This document shows, in pieces, positions 1 through 12,286 of a stretch of DNA of 64,000 nt (the stretch's first letter is position 1; each line of letters opens with the position of its first letter). Source of the stretch: Atrichornis clamosus (lineage: Eukaryota; Chordata; Aves; Passeriformes; Menuridae). The notes below the pieces were generated by a model. It saw only the letters and a list, made by a program, of their open reading frames with translations. It did not search any database and was not told the DNA's origin. The stretch covers positions 62,001 through 126,000 of the forward strand of contig WBMZ01002651.1 of assembly GCA_013400975.1 (NCBI GenBank), given 5' to 3'. The position numbers were made by a program, and so were the translations under genes.

Positions 1-287
1 TAATAGGCACAATGAGGATATACTACTAACTTATCTTTGGTCTCTTGCAAAGCACTCGTAGATGATCTGCTGAAGCCAGCCTGTGAAAACTGCTTGATGG
101 CAGGTACCAGGGATGTGCATTTACATCCACAAAACCCAGAATGGCCTTCCCTTATTTTTCTTCTTTTGTTTCATAATAATTTCCCTTTCTATGCCACTGT
201 GTTCAGAAGAGATGCTGTGTCTACTGTTTGATTTAATCTTTAAAGTACATTTCCTCTTTTCCATTTGTCAATTCTGGACACATATTA
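1..287. other. unique non-coding sequence before the first CR1
   Basis: AT-rich sequence with a T-rich patch near 158-170. The short open frames here overlap each other in different frames and have no coding character. I see no gene, RNA or repeat. Confidence 0.5.
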
Positions 288-1985
288 TCATTGAATCCCA
301 GAATGTTTGGATTGGAAGGGACCTTAAGCATCTGCCATGGGCCGGGATATTTTCCACTAAACCAGGTTGCTGAAGACTTGTAAAAAGTCCCTCTCCAGCT
401 TTTTGCAAACCCCTTACAGGTACTAGACCATGCTATCAAGTCTCCCCAGAGCCTCCTCTTCTTAAGACTGAACAGCCTCATCTCAGACTGTCCTCACAGG
501 AGAGGTGCTCCGTCCCTCTGATCACCTTGGTGGCCTCCTCTGGACTCTCTCCAGCAGCTCCATGTCCCTCCTGTGCTGGGACCCCAGAGCTGGATGCAGG
601 GCTCCAGGGGGGTCTCACCAGAGCTGGCAGAGGGGCAGAATCCCCTCCCTGCCCTGCTGCCCACGGGGCTCTGGATGCAGCCCAGGACACGTTTGGCTCT
701 CTGGGCTGTGAGTGCCCATGGCCGGGGCATGTCCAGCCTCTCACCCACAGCATCCCCAAGTCCTTTTCCCCAGGGCTACTCAATTCTCCACCCAGCCTGT
801 GTTTGTGCTTGGGATTCCTCCAACCCAGGTGCAGGACGTGGCACTTGGTCTTGTTGAACTTCACGAGGTTTGCACAGTCCCACCTCTCCAGCCTGTCCAG
901 ATCCCTCTGGATTGCATCCCTTCCCTCCAGTGTGTTGACCACACCACAGAGCTCGGTGCCATCAGTGAACTTGCTGAGGGTGCCCTCGATCCCACTGTCC
1001 ATGTCACCAACAAAGATGTTGAACAGTGCTGGTCCCACTACTGATCCCTGGGGGACACCACTCATCACTGGTCTCCACTTGGACATCAAGCTGTTGACTG
1101 CAACACTCTGAGTGTGTTCATCCATCTAATTCCTTACCCACTGAACGGCCCATCCATCAAATCCATGCCTCTACAGTTTAGAGACAGGGTGTTGTGTGGG
1201 ACAGTGTAAAATGCATTGCACAAGTCCAGGCAGATGGTGTCAGTCACTCTTCCCTCATCCACCGACACTGTAACCCTGTTGTAAAAAGCCACCACAATTG
1301 TCAGGCACTTTTTGCCCTTAGTGAAGCCATGCTGGCTGTCACCAATCACCACTTTTTTTTTTCCATGTGCCTCAGCACAGTTTGTAGGAAGATCTGCACC
1401 TCGCTGGGCACCAGGGTGAGCCTTACCAGCCTGTAGATCCCTGATTCTTCCTTATTTCCCTTTTAAAAATGGTGGGTTATCTTTCTGCTTTTACAGTCAG
1501 TGGAAATTTCACAGGACTGCCACAATTTCTCAAAAATAGTGGATGGTAATTTAGTCACTTCACCCACCTGTTCCCTCAGGACACATGGATGCATCTCATC
1601 AGGCCCCATAGACTTGTGCAATTTCAGGATCTTTGGATGTTCTTGAACTTGGTCTGCTTCTACAGCAGATGATTCTTCATTCTCCCAGTCCCTGACACTG
1701 CCTTCTGTGTCTTAGGCAGTGTGGCTGGAGCACTTGCAGCTGCAGATTAAGGCAAAAATGTTCATTGAGTACCTTGGCCTTCTCCAGTTTTCTTCTGGAG
1801 AGGGCTCACACTTTCCCTAGTCTTCTTTTCATTACTGATGTACCGGTAGAAGGTTTTCTTGTTGCACTTGATAACTCTGGCCAGGTTTAATTCTGCCAGG
1901 GCTTTAGTTTCCCTAACCAGATTTCTGCCTGCTCAGACCATCTCTGTGAGTTCCTACCAGGCTATGTTCACTTAAGGTTCTGCTT
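288..1985 (-). mobile_element. CR1 LINE, 5'-truncated, dead reverse transcriptase
   Basis: Non-LTR retrotransposon of the avian CR1 clade, inserted on the minus strand. The 3' end lies at about 288-340, where the + strand reads as a complemented CR1 tail (an ATTC-type repeat remnant followed by TTGGAAGGGACCTTAA). Reverse transcriptase remains are readable on the minus strand at 478-1125 and 1134-1352. They include the conserved blocks [18 protein letters not shown] and VPQGSVVGPALFNIF. The active-site box, normally F/Y-A-D-D, reads FTDG near 958-969, so one catalytic aspartate is lost. A frameshift or stop separates the two frames at about 1126-1133. The match continues to about 1985, which is a typical 5' truncation, because the endonuclease domain is missing. 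The copy cannot be active. The 5' boundary is uncertain by about 20 bases. Confidence 0.93.
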
Positions 1986-4024
1986 GATTATGCTGCGTAC
2001 ATCAACCAAATACACCCACAGCTCAAAAATGTGCACACAACTCATTTTTTAGGGCAGAGTTACAGATCTTTCCTACTTTTCCTTGGTGGCAAAAGGAGTA
2101 CACCCAGTGTACACTCTGCTGGGATGTGAGCTCACAGCTTGCCCAGCTGAGCTGGCAGAATTGCTTGGGAGGCCATGCTGTACACATTTTTGCAGTATTG
2201 GAAATTATTTAGGAAAATACCTAAATATCTGGAAAATACCTAATTACGCTGGGAAATTATCCAGGTAAAATCCTCCCTGCTTTTCAAAGTCAGAACTCTT
2301 TTTCAGTCCAACGTGGAAGTTTTGCTGGAATATGACCCTTATGTTATTATAGCTGATCCAGAACAGGGTTATCATTAGCTTAAGAGTTTCCAAACATGCT
2401 TTCCCAACCCCTTCTCCTCCTGCCAGACTACTAACAGTCTGCAAAAACTTGAAACAGCCACAGAGGGATCTTTTACTTGAGGCTGTGCAGGAGAATTCTG
2501 TGATGCAGCCTACAGCTAGTACCATACGCATTCTGCTTTTCCACACAGGATGAAAACTAGGAGATCCCAGTCTAGACCTAAATTCCTAAGCAGCTCCTTT
2601 CTGATGACAGAAAAAGAAACTACATTTGAGTGAGTCTTTAAGTGCAATAAGAGAGGTTTTCCAGTGTTATCTGTTGTTACTTGCACATTTTTATTATTGC
2701 TTTAAAAAATATTTCTAGAAGAGTTAGACCTAATCATGGTCATCAGGTATTTGTTTCTCCCTAATTGTTACTCCTCAGAGGCACAGGAGGCTGGGATGAA
2801 TTGATAGAGGCAGATCTCAGCCTACTGGAAGGGACCAGGAATTGTATCTCACTTAATATCTAAGTTAATCACAGCACCTGAATTGCAATGATTTTTATCA
2901 GCAAGTGGGTATGAATGTGAAGTTTCTATTCAAAATCTTCTTTGGAAACATCAGAGCTTATAAATGGAAGTCTATCATGATCAGATTGACATTCCCTCAC
3001 ACAAATTTTTCTCCTATTAAAAAGCTTCCTTGTGATTTTCCCAGTGAATCCTCTTCAAAGGGAAGAAGCAAACCAAGCAAAAAATGTTACTGTATTTTTA
3101 TTCTCTGACCATTGCAAAAACGCTATAACTTGTAGAGTTGTTTGCAAACAAATAAACAAACAAAAAGATAAAGATCTAAGAGGGAAAAAAGGTGGATGGA
3201 TTTTTATGGTTACAAGTGACCACTGTGAACATTCAATCTCATCACAGGTGTAGCCTGTATCTCAGAATTTCTCTCAGTTAATCTTTTATCCAGTGCAATG
3301 ACTTGCAAGAGCTCATGCTCGTGCTCATGTCCTGGAAGGATATCCATCTGCCTTGAAAATTCCTTTTTGGATTTGTGCTGAATGCCAGGGTAGAGCAACC
3401 ACTTTCCTCTAACATCCCAAGGCATCAGTCTGAGATATGAATGTAATTTACAGACACTCCGAGATCTCCTGTCATTGGCAGAGTCAGGAAAATAAGGTTT
3501 AGTATGAATACAGCTGAGTTCCAAAAGCATAAACAACCAAAATTGCAAGTACACATGAGGCCAGCCAGAGCTACCAGATGTGCTAATGAGGAAGCCCAGT
3601 GGCAAACTGTGTTCTGTTGCACCACGAAAGTTATGCCCACTTTGGCCTGATAGATAATGGGAATTTATTATCAGCTTTAGTATTTTGTTCACAGTCCTTT
3701 GACTTTTAGGGCTTGCTCAAGTGCCCTTCTGCCTTCTAGGTAATTAATGGGGGAAGCAAGGGGATCTGTGCTCCAGGAAGGAAGGCAGTATATTTTGAGC
3801 TGTTGTACCCTGGAAAATTAGTCAGATTAATTGACAGACATAAGCTTTCTTTTTTTTCTGATTGCCCGCTCTATAAAGATTCTCATTGTAGTGGTACTCA
3901 TACTGGGGTATAACTCCAGATGTATTAATTAAAACATGATCTTCAAAAAGATCAGTTCATGATCAGCAGTCTAGAAAAGCTGAATGCCATCACGGAAGCT
4001 GCCCTCTCTGCCACAGAACCTGGG

Positions 4025-4269
4025 CAGAAAGAATGGATGGAAGGAGAGGAAAGGGAGGAGGAGAGAGGGAGTATTAAAACAAGAGTGGGAAAAGCAGAGG
4101 CAAACAGAGGGGAGCAAACCACACAGGGAAAAGAAATCACAGGTCATGGAAGAGGGCAAAAGGATGAAGGGGAGGTGTAAAGGAAAAAATCCAGACAGAG
4201 AGCAAATGGGCTGGAGACTGAAAGACAAAAGGTGTGGGGGAGGGTGGTGGGAGAGGAGGAACTAGAGGA
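4025..4269. repeat. polypurine (GA-rich) low-complexity tract
   Basis: About 245 bases in which the + strand is dominated by G and A, such as AAAGGGAGGAGGAGAGAGGG, with few pyrimidines. The open frames across it on both strands are products of the biased composition, not genes. Such tracts can form triplex DNA and mutate quickly. Confidence 0.75.
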
Positions 4270-6076
4270 ACCTATTTAATCAATTTTGTCATTACTAATG
4301 GAAATGTTTAAAAAAACCTGATGGATGCAAGGTCCTCCCAAAAATTTAGCCTGGGAGGATTTTGAATTGACTTGGATGCATGGCTGTGAAACCCAAATTG
4401 TTCTTTGATCAGTGAAGATAACTGTCAGCATAAACGATGTTTAATGGCTGGTCTTGACACTGGTAAGGAAATCCTGCACACCTGATTTATGGCCCTGAGG
4501 AAATAGACTATGAAAGAATCTCACACACTGAAATTCCAGATTAATAGATATGGCCTATATATCCAACAGAAGCATTTAATGTTCTTAATATATTCTTTTG
4601 TTATGGATTTCATCTCATCTCAGAGATAAAATCTTAAGGTATGTTCCTACTGATGAAAATTTAAATTAAACATAAATTGGTACTATCGATTAGCTATCTG
4701 TAGAGTCTCAACTTGCCACTGGAGGTATGGTGAGAAGCACTCACTCTCTTCAACACATCTTCAGACCACTTCTGCAGCAGGGAAAGGAAAAGCTGAGTGA
4801 TGCATTTTCATGAAACAAAAAGATTGAAGAATAGGACTATGTGTTGGAATGCTTTTAACTAGACATAATACACAGCCCACTACAAGTTTTAAGTATTTTT
4901 CTGACATTTGTGCATCCCATTCTTATACGTATAATCTGTTCTAATTTAGTAGAACTACTTTCATGAAAAGGAGCCATCTAAGTAAATGCTTCCCGGATTG
5001 GTCCTTAACTGCTTTTAGTATCATTATCAATTCTGGCCATCTGTGTTTTTTCATTCTAATTCCGTAAATGAATGCTTGTCCTTTGAGAATTTCAAGGACC
5101 TGAAAGTAACAATGAGCCTCTTCTGCTGTTCCAGAATGTATACTCTAACAATTATTAGTTGATGGGATGTGCAGCAAGAAGAATTCTTATTGACAGTACC
5201 ATTTATAAGGATAATTTGCTTTTGCTAAAAAGTATTATAACATTTCTGTGCAAAGATGTGGCTGGCTTAGCTGTGTGCTTAGCCAGTTTTGAGCTAGCCT
5301 TTGGTGATGCAACCTAACCCAAAGAACAAGTACATAATCAGATAAGTAGCTCTGTGTTAATGGCACATCATGATTTCGGATTATTAGGGTTTCCACTTAA
5401 TTTATTTTGTTTCAGAGACCGTAGATTCCAAGTTGGTAAGTAAGGAGAATTAAAAACCCACAGCCAATGAAAAGAAGCATTCAAATCTGCCATGTATACT
5501 GGTATGGCTGGAATGCTGGTGAAGGATACAGTCATGAACTTAGGATTCAGTGCTTACTCAGCTTTTGTTAACACTCCCATAATTAGTTTTAATAATGAGA
5601 TAATGCCTAAGGATCCAGCAGTCTCTATTGTTAGTGGGAGCTGTAACCATGTAAATGGAAGCAGATCTGGCTCCTCAACCAGAGACCTACTAGGTATTAG
5701 CTGAAAGAAAGAATGTGGATAGGTTTTTATTTACATCAAAGCAAGAAAAGCATGAAAATGTAATTGGATCCACTTTAGAGGAATTTTAAATATAATAAAC
5801 AACACAAATCATGCCTGTCAATGAGAAGATAATCTATTGTATTAAATTGGCACAAAATTAAGGTTTTGTAAATTTTTGTAATTTTTTAAGTGGAGTTCTT
5901 GTCTAATAAATAGCCTCAGAAAATAAAAGTGCTGATATTAAGTGCAATTCCATATACAAAAATAAGCCCAAAAAGCAGAACTGTAAGCTAATCTCCTTAT
6001 GCCGAGACTGATCACAAATGGACAGTAAACTGAAGGGAAGAGACTGTTCTCTAACCATCCAGGAGAGAAAGAAGTG

Positions 6077-6152
6077 GGAAAAAAATCCCAAAACACAAAA
6101 TACAAGCCCGAACCAAACCAAAATTACAAAAAAAAATCCCAAACCAAGTGAA
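6077..6152. repeat. A/C-rich low-complexity tract
   Basis: Irregular A-run and CCAAA repeat units on the + strand. It is one of about eight similar tracts in the window (also 38,483-38,518; 39,235-39,279; 46,704-46,729; 47,951-48,041; 56,823-56,892; 59,824-59,873; 60,191-60,248). Confidence 0.6.
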
Positions 6153-6718
6153 AAGCCTAAACATTGATAAATTGTATAACTTTTCATACTGATGTCAGGA
6201 AATAATTGCAATAGAATTAAGGATTTTTTTAAGTGAGTGAACTTAATTCAATTACGCCTTTCAGCAGGAACATCACATTCTTCACTAACCTGCCAGGCTA
6301 GTGAAGCACAAAACCATTCCTGATTGAAAAATGCTTCTTTGGATACCAGTTGTGTAAGGCAATACATGTTACTTTGTAGATTAACCTCTGCTAAATACCA
6401 ATGGCAATCTCACTCTGTCCTGAACTGAACTGAAATTTCAGTCCCACTGGCATGGCATGGATTCAATTCCATTTGACACAGCTTTCATACATGGGTATCA
6501 TGCAGTCCACCCTCCCCACATGCAGAGAGAGGATTTGCTATAGTGTACAAGAGAAAGGGTCCTAGTTCTGATTCCTAAACTGAGTTAAAGTAATCGCATT
6601 TGAAATAAACCAGGAAGCTTGTACTGTGTCTATGCTAACATTTTTATTTAGGTTGATTACAGAGTTAATCTCCCATCATGTTGATTTGACTTGCAGAGCA
6701 ATTTTGGTGCATACAAAC

Positions 6719-7026
6719 TACAGAATCACTGAGTCACAGAATATGCTGAATTGGAAGGGACCCACAAGGATCATTGAGTCCAACTCCTGGCCCTGCACAG
6801 GACACCCTGACAGTTCCACCCTGTGCCTCAGAGCACTGTCCAAACACTTCTTGAACTCTGTCAGGCTTGGTGCTGTGACCACTGCCCTGGGGAGCTTGTC
6901 TCAGTGCCCAACCACTCTCTGGGTGAAGAACCTCTATCTTAATATTCAACCTGAACCTCCCCTGACAAAATTTCAGGCCTTTCCCTCAAGTCCTGTCACT
7001 GGTCAGCACACAGACGAGATCAGTTA
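6719..7026 (-). mobile_element. CR1 LINE 3' fragment
   Basis: Short CR1 3'-end fragment on the minus strand. The + strand begins with an ATTCTGTG-like tail remnant (CAGAATCACTGAGTCACAGA), then the hallmark TTGGAAGGGACCCACAAGGA, and runs through the untranslated 3' region to about 7026. It is the same subfamily as the copies at 15,735-16,075 and 54,645-55,122, sharing the stretch CCTGCACAGGA and the following 200 bases. Only 3' UTR is left, with no coding domain. The open frame at 6626-7027 is an accidental read through the element. Confidence 0.92.
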
Positions 7027-9089
7027 GATTCAGAAGAAGCTCTGTCCCAAATGCCTATTAAACATATTCCAACTCCCTGGGGTCATGGGAGGAGGAGAGT
7101 ATAGGGGTCTGAATCACTGATTCGCGCTTTGGATGTCTTTGAACCACCTGTGTTGGGGATGCTTTTCTCAGGGGACAAGGCCAAACGTTGTCTGAAGGAA
7201 AAACTCCCAGCTGGGGTAGTGTAAATATGGGAGACTAAGCTCCAAATTTCTTGCTAAAGCAGGCATAGGCAGTAACTGTCCAGGCTGGGAAGATGTATCT
7301 CACTGAGCCCTGCTATTCATGTGTTTAATTTTCATTCCTCTTTCATGGAAAAAAGGTCTGAGCTGATATATTTGGAAGGACAGCACGTGGGACACTCAGG
7401 TTCCTGAAGTGAGCAGACTCTTGGGAAGATGTGGTGCTGAGAAAGAGGGGTGAAGGGAAGTTCAAAAGCTGCATGAAAGCTCTGTCAAAAATAAAAGTGA
7501 ACATTAAATTAGAAAGCAAGACTGCCATTCCCAAGGGAATTTCTCATTCCATGAATTACATTAATAAAAACTCTCTGGGCAAAGGGTCCTATTTTCTTTC
7601 TCCAGAAAATACAGTACTTCAAACAAATCTCTCAAAACACTGAGTGTGTTGAAGGATGAAATTGGTACCAGAGACTGAATCTTCACCAGTCAGCATCTTA
7701 TTGCAACCTTAGAATAACACTTTATCCAGATATAATAATGGTGACTGTGATTGCAATTTCATTCTGTGTACTGCTTCATATACAAATTGGGCTTAAAATG
7801 TCAAGAGGGGTAAAGTAAAACATATGCATAAATAACAAGGCTGAATTTAAGAGTGGTTTAATGAAATTACAATGTTTTGACCCAAACTGAAACTTGTTGG
7901 ATATTTAATGAGATAGCAGAGTTCTATGAAACTTGTTCCAAAAGGCAGAATAGCAGAGGCTAAGACTTTTGACCAGCCTGAATTAAATTCTGGATAGAGA
8001 TCAGATCTGCACCCAATTAATGACAGATAATACAAATATATCCAAATACAGAGATTTTAGCATCTTCATTTAAAAATGTTTGCAAGTAATAACTTTAGTA
8101 TACCATTTAGCAATCTGGTTTAAATATGGTTCCTCAGGGATCGTTCCATAGAGAAAATTATGTTGCAGATTTGGAAGGAAAAGTTTGGCTCATTTGATAA
8201 AAGGGGGAAGGTGACCTACACTTTTTTTTTAATAAAATGATAGAAAATTATGGTTTATGAACCATTTTGTAAGGTTTCATATGCACAAATGTTCTCAAGA
8301 CTCTTTCTTTCTAGAATTTTCTAAACAAACCCTTTTGGTTTTGCATAAGATTGCAGAAACAAATGGTGAGAAAAGGCAATAAAAATTATTTTAAGGTACT
8401 TGGTTTTTACTTCCTTTCAACAATCACCAACTATCTAATGTTCATAGGAAAAAATATGTACTGTATCCATCTGTCTCCACTCTTCAGCATCCAATTGCAG
8501 CTATAATTTTGTTATTCAACTACTTAAAATGGAATTGACAACATCCTTACTGCTAATATGTATGAACTGTTTATTTGCAAAGATTTGTGTTTTAAAATTG
8601 CAGAGTAAAATAAAATGACAAGCAAATACCCAAGCAAACAATTCTTTCTTAATTATTTTTTGTGCTTTATTATTACATTTTATTGTAAATGGTTCCATTC
8701 CTTCCAGTAACAATTTCAACCTGCGGCTATAGTTTCCTGGCTTTTACTTTTTAAATGTACTTAAAAGTTCATTAATAAACTGTATCCATATCTCTCAGTA
8801 ATCGTATTCTTACTTTCAGGGCATAAGAAGTAGGGCAACTGATTAGAAACAAATGTTCCTTTTTTGTTTTTAATGATCCTTATTAAACCTGAAAGCTAAA
8901 GGAATTGAAAGCAGCACCAGATTTTCAGCTGGGCTCTAACTGTCACAACCTGCAAGAACAGATTTTGGTGCCCAGGGCAAAAGCTAACAGGTCCCAGAGT
9001 CAGGCTCCATATTTCCTTAGAGGTCAGTACCACCAAAGCCTTTTGTAAGATCAGATCTTTGTGCATAAGTTGGTGCTCATTCCAAGAAG

Positions 9090-9108
9090 AAAAAAAAAAA
9101 AAAAAAAA
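9090..9108. repeat. poly(A) run
   Basis: Nineteen uninterrupted A residues on the + strand. No recognisable element or gene copy lies immediately upstream, so it is not clearly the tail of a retrocopy. Confidence 0.8.
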
Positions 9109-10993
9109 GCTTTATTCTAATTTCTTGGGCAGCAGTTCAAATTCAAAATGTTCTTTCTTCATAAAGAAATCTATACATCCTGTTTATTTCAAGACAACGG
9201 TAAGACACTCAAAGATGTTGCGGATCCCAATTAGGAGTTGAAGAAAAGAGTCTTAACTTCTAGTAACTCTGCATACCATCAGTTGTAACAGCCCATGGTT
9301 TCAAGGTAATTTTAGTGGATTTGGGCATAGCTAGGCATCGCTCATCACAAACATGATCTGCCTTAAATCTGAGCACATCTAACCTGGCATCAGATCAGCA
9401 CAGCTACCACATGGTGTTTTTATGGATGTGCACAAGGAACCTAATGGTTCCTAGAAAATAAAAGCTTGTGGTATGTTTGGTGTAACTGGAAAGCAGCAGA
9501 TGGGTTTGTGTCGAGAGCCTGTTGGGACTTGTGTTTTATGGGTTTCTCTAACTGGGAGAGAAGGATAAGGAGTCACAGACATCTGAGTGCCCAGCTGGTC
9601 ATGAGGGATGGGTGAGTGTGTGGGACGGGAAAGGAGGGATCACCCTGCCGGTGACCACCGACCATTTGTCACAACCCTCACACAGGATGAGGTGATCCTG
9701 TGAGTCATTCCACAGCAGGAAACTTACTGCTTCCCTCAAGGCCAGAGGAGCCTGCTAAACAGATGAACTGAAGCTACTTTGGCAGCAGGCAATGAAGTGC
9801 CTGAGACTGAATATTCAAGAGCAAGCGCACAGTGTAAAACTGTGAGAACGGAGGACATTTCAGCAATGCCTTGTACAGATACATGATATTCTATGTGAGA
9901 AAAATTCTACTAGACAGAAGAAATCACTTTAAAGAAATACTTCAAGTATGAATGGTTTCTATTGAGTGGAGTGAATTCATACTCTGGATAATGTGGCTTT
10001 GGAGTTTTTCATCTTTGATAACGCTGAAGCCAGACCTCATCATTTCATGGAACTCTGTCCTTGGGTCCATATTTATAAACTCCTAAGTACAATTGTATTC
10101 CTCTGTGATGTTTTGGTTTGTCACGGTCTCTAAGAACTGGTACAGCATAAAAAAGATTTCCTCTCACTCCTTTGTTTGATGCATATTTGGTGGTAATGAG
10201 ATGCCTCATTTGTAGAAGTCCTTAAGAAAAGCCTCTCTGCTGGAGCAGGATTACCTAAGATTTATATCTGTCCTTGTGCAAAGTGCAGAAATCTCCAACG
10301 TCTCCACACTAAATCACAGTCTTAAACTTGGATCCCATCCCACTTTCCAACCCTTTGATATTTTTTCTTGTGATCCAGGATAAATGCTGTAGCCATCTCT
10401 GAGAAGCAAAAAGGAATGTCTGACACTCATTTACACCAACCCCAGCAGAGGCAGGGGCTTTTGCCTGCAAATATGAATCAGACCCAAAGTTCGATTATCA
10501 TGATAAAGTGAAAAGAAACCTTGGATTTTCTCTTCTCTTCTCTTTTTTTTTTAAACAAGTTTTAATATGGTCTGAAACCCTCTGCATCAGAGGAAGCATT
10601 AAAAAAACTAAACAGATGACTGACAAAGTGAGATTTGGTTTCTCTGGAGACATAAGAAAACTTCTTTTCCAAAACCTAGAAGAGTGTCAACAGAGGTAGA
10701 ATGCATATGGGATTTTGTACCCCTACAACTAAATCAGCAGCAGAAATTGGGTCACAGGCATACAGCATGGGGCAGAACTGAAGTTTCAGCTTGCTGATGC
10801 CAAGTACACTAAGAAATCCTATGAGGAGCAAAGACAAAAAATAAGCAGTTTGAAATGCCATTTGCAAGGTGCTTGGCTGCTCTGTAATGCAAATAATCAT
10901 ATGAAATATGCAGGAATGTGGTTTTGTCAGGTTTGAATGGGAAGAGGAAATTGATTTACAAATTCTGACTGGAATAGGAACCTTAAAGCAAGA

Positions 10994-11419
10994 CTAAAGA
11001 CAAAGCAATTCCCTGCACTCCTGTGTGGACTCTGCATGGCACGCAGCCATCTCTTTCATGGGAACTGCTTTGACTTTTGTGCTATCACAACATAATCAAG
11101 GTGCTCACCAGTCTTTAGTGATCCTCCCATTAGTATAATCTTCTTCTTGGTTGTTCCTGGGCAACTGGCCTTTCAGGACTTTCAGTGGTGTGTCTTCAAA
11201 GGGCCCTTTATACTTGTGTAGGGGTGGAAGTCAGTTCTCCACAAGGTGTGCTCTCCCTGGTCTGTGGTAATCTGGTGGCTTCACACAGGTGTTCCCATTG
11301 GGTTTTTGATAAATCTCAACCCTAAAGTTTGCTGGGAAGCCTCTAGGTTGTGCAGGGACTGGGTAGCAGGCAAGTTTCTCATAAGTGATCTTGGTTCCCA
11401 ACTGTATCTCTGGGGCCAA
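10994..11419 (-). pseudogene. possible degraded coding sequence, unidentified
   Basis: On the minus strand one reading frame runs 142 codons from 11,419 to a TAG at 10,994-10,996, broken by only three stops (TGA at 11,231-11,233, 11,105-11,107 and 11,096-11,098). The pieces have protein-like composition: the first contains KITYEKLACYPVPAQPRGFP, the second KGPFEDTPLKVLKGQLPRNN, the third AVPMKEMAACHAESTQECRE. The first TGA follows VEN and precedes LPPLHKY, so it could be a decayed Trp or Arg codon. Just upstream, other frames give further coding-like text (for example MGLVKFSPFFYK), which would fit a frameshift. I do not recognise the family. No poly(A) tail or splice junctions were found. A run this long with three stops can also occur by chance, so the call is tentative. 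Confidence 0.28.
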
Positions 11420-12214
11420 TCACAGAGAAAATCTTCCTCTCACTTGTAGAAGAATGGAGAAAACTTGACCAAGCCCATAGGCACAGAATTTCCATGGCCC
11501 TGTGCAAGTGAGAATGAAGCACTCTTAAATTCAAAGATGCAGCAGATGCTACACATAAACAGTATGCATGGTATTGAGACCTGAAATACACCCTGCTGAT
11601 TCTGGGATAGGTTTTTAGCAAAGCTTTTTTCTTTACCTCCAGAGTCTTGTTGCCTGTTTGGTCAGTTGACTTTCTGCTTGATGAGCTTTTCTACAAGAAG
11701 AAATGAAACACTTTTTCCTTTTTAGATTTAAAAAAGCATAGATGCTCTGCCATTTCATGCACAATCTGTTTGTGTAAGGAGTGTGTAATTTTCTTTTGTT
11801 GTTTCCATGGACTTGTGCTTTTGAAATCATTTCAGAATTAAGTATGTTATGGAGTAAACCTGAGGCTCTGTGGCAAAGCTGCACTAGATCATCAAGCCCA
11901 CTTCTATGCAACACAAAGCTGTTTGTCCCTACAGAGAAGATATACAAGATAAACTTATTTTACACTGGATGTTAGTGAAAAGGCCAAGAAAATCTTTTTC
12001 TCCTAGTCAAATCTACATAAATCACTTTCATATCAAAGACACTAACATGCAAGCACAGATTTCCATAATAACGTGAGAAAGAGAAAGGAAAAAGAAGACA
12101 ATTTTTACTCTATGTACTTAAGAAGTATTGCGTTAATTCCTTTTGTATATTCCAGTGGCTACAAACTAACATGAAAAGTATATCCAGAGGCAGATAATGT
12201 CCTTTCTCCCACAG

Positions 12215-12286
12215 GGAGAGAACAGCAAACTACATTTCTGGAGGACTATTCTCTCCTAACTGGAATTTCTCTTCTCTCCCACCCAG
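12215..12286 (+). CDS. candidate exon, unverified (72 nt)
   Basis: The interval is bounded by a good acceptor (a pyrimidine-rich run ending CTCCCACAG) and a consensus donor (CCCAG followed by GTAAGG). One frame is open throughout: after one leading base it reads ERTANYISGGLFSPNWNFSS, then LPP. The length is a multiple of three, as in a cassette exon. No family is recognised, no partner exons with matching phase were found, and it lies upstream of the CpG island, so it would belong to a different gene. Chance is a serious alternative. Confidence 0.15.

Larger units (their letters stand above)
1986..6718. other. AT-rich unique sequence, no recognised gene
   Basis: Nothing here could be assigned to a family. 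The longest open frame (minus strand 3210-3692, about 160 codons) begins with GTG, has no recognisable domain and is probably chance. A 13-base direct repeat, GGAAAATACCTAA, occurs at 2212-2224 and 2231-2243. A polypurine tract lies at 4025-4269 and an A/C-rich tract at 6077-6152. A possible 20-nt micro-exon at 5416-5435 is discussed in the findings. Confidence 0.5.

Noticed and set aside
527..1111. 194-codon open frame on the + strand
   Set aside because: It is the antisense of the CR1 reverse transcriptase region, not a gene.
3210..3692. 160-codon open frame on the minus strand
   Set aside because: It starts with GTG rather than ATG, has no recognisable domain and no splice context, and its composition is like translated intron. 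Probably chance.
3952..4265. Overlapping frames rich in Lys/Glu/Arg (+) and Ser/Pro/Leu/Phe (-)
   Set aside because: They are products of the polypurine tract.
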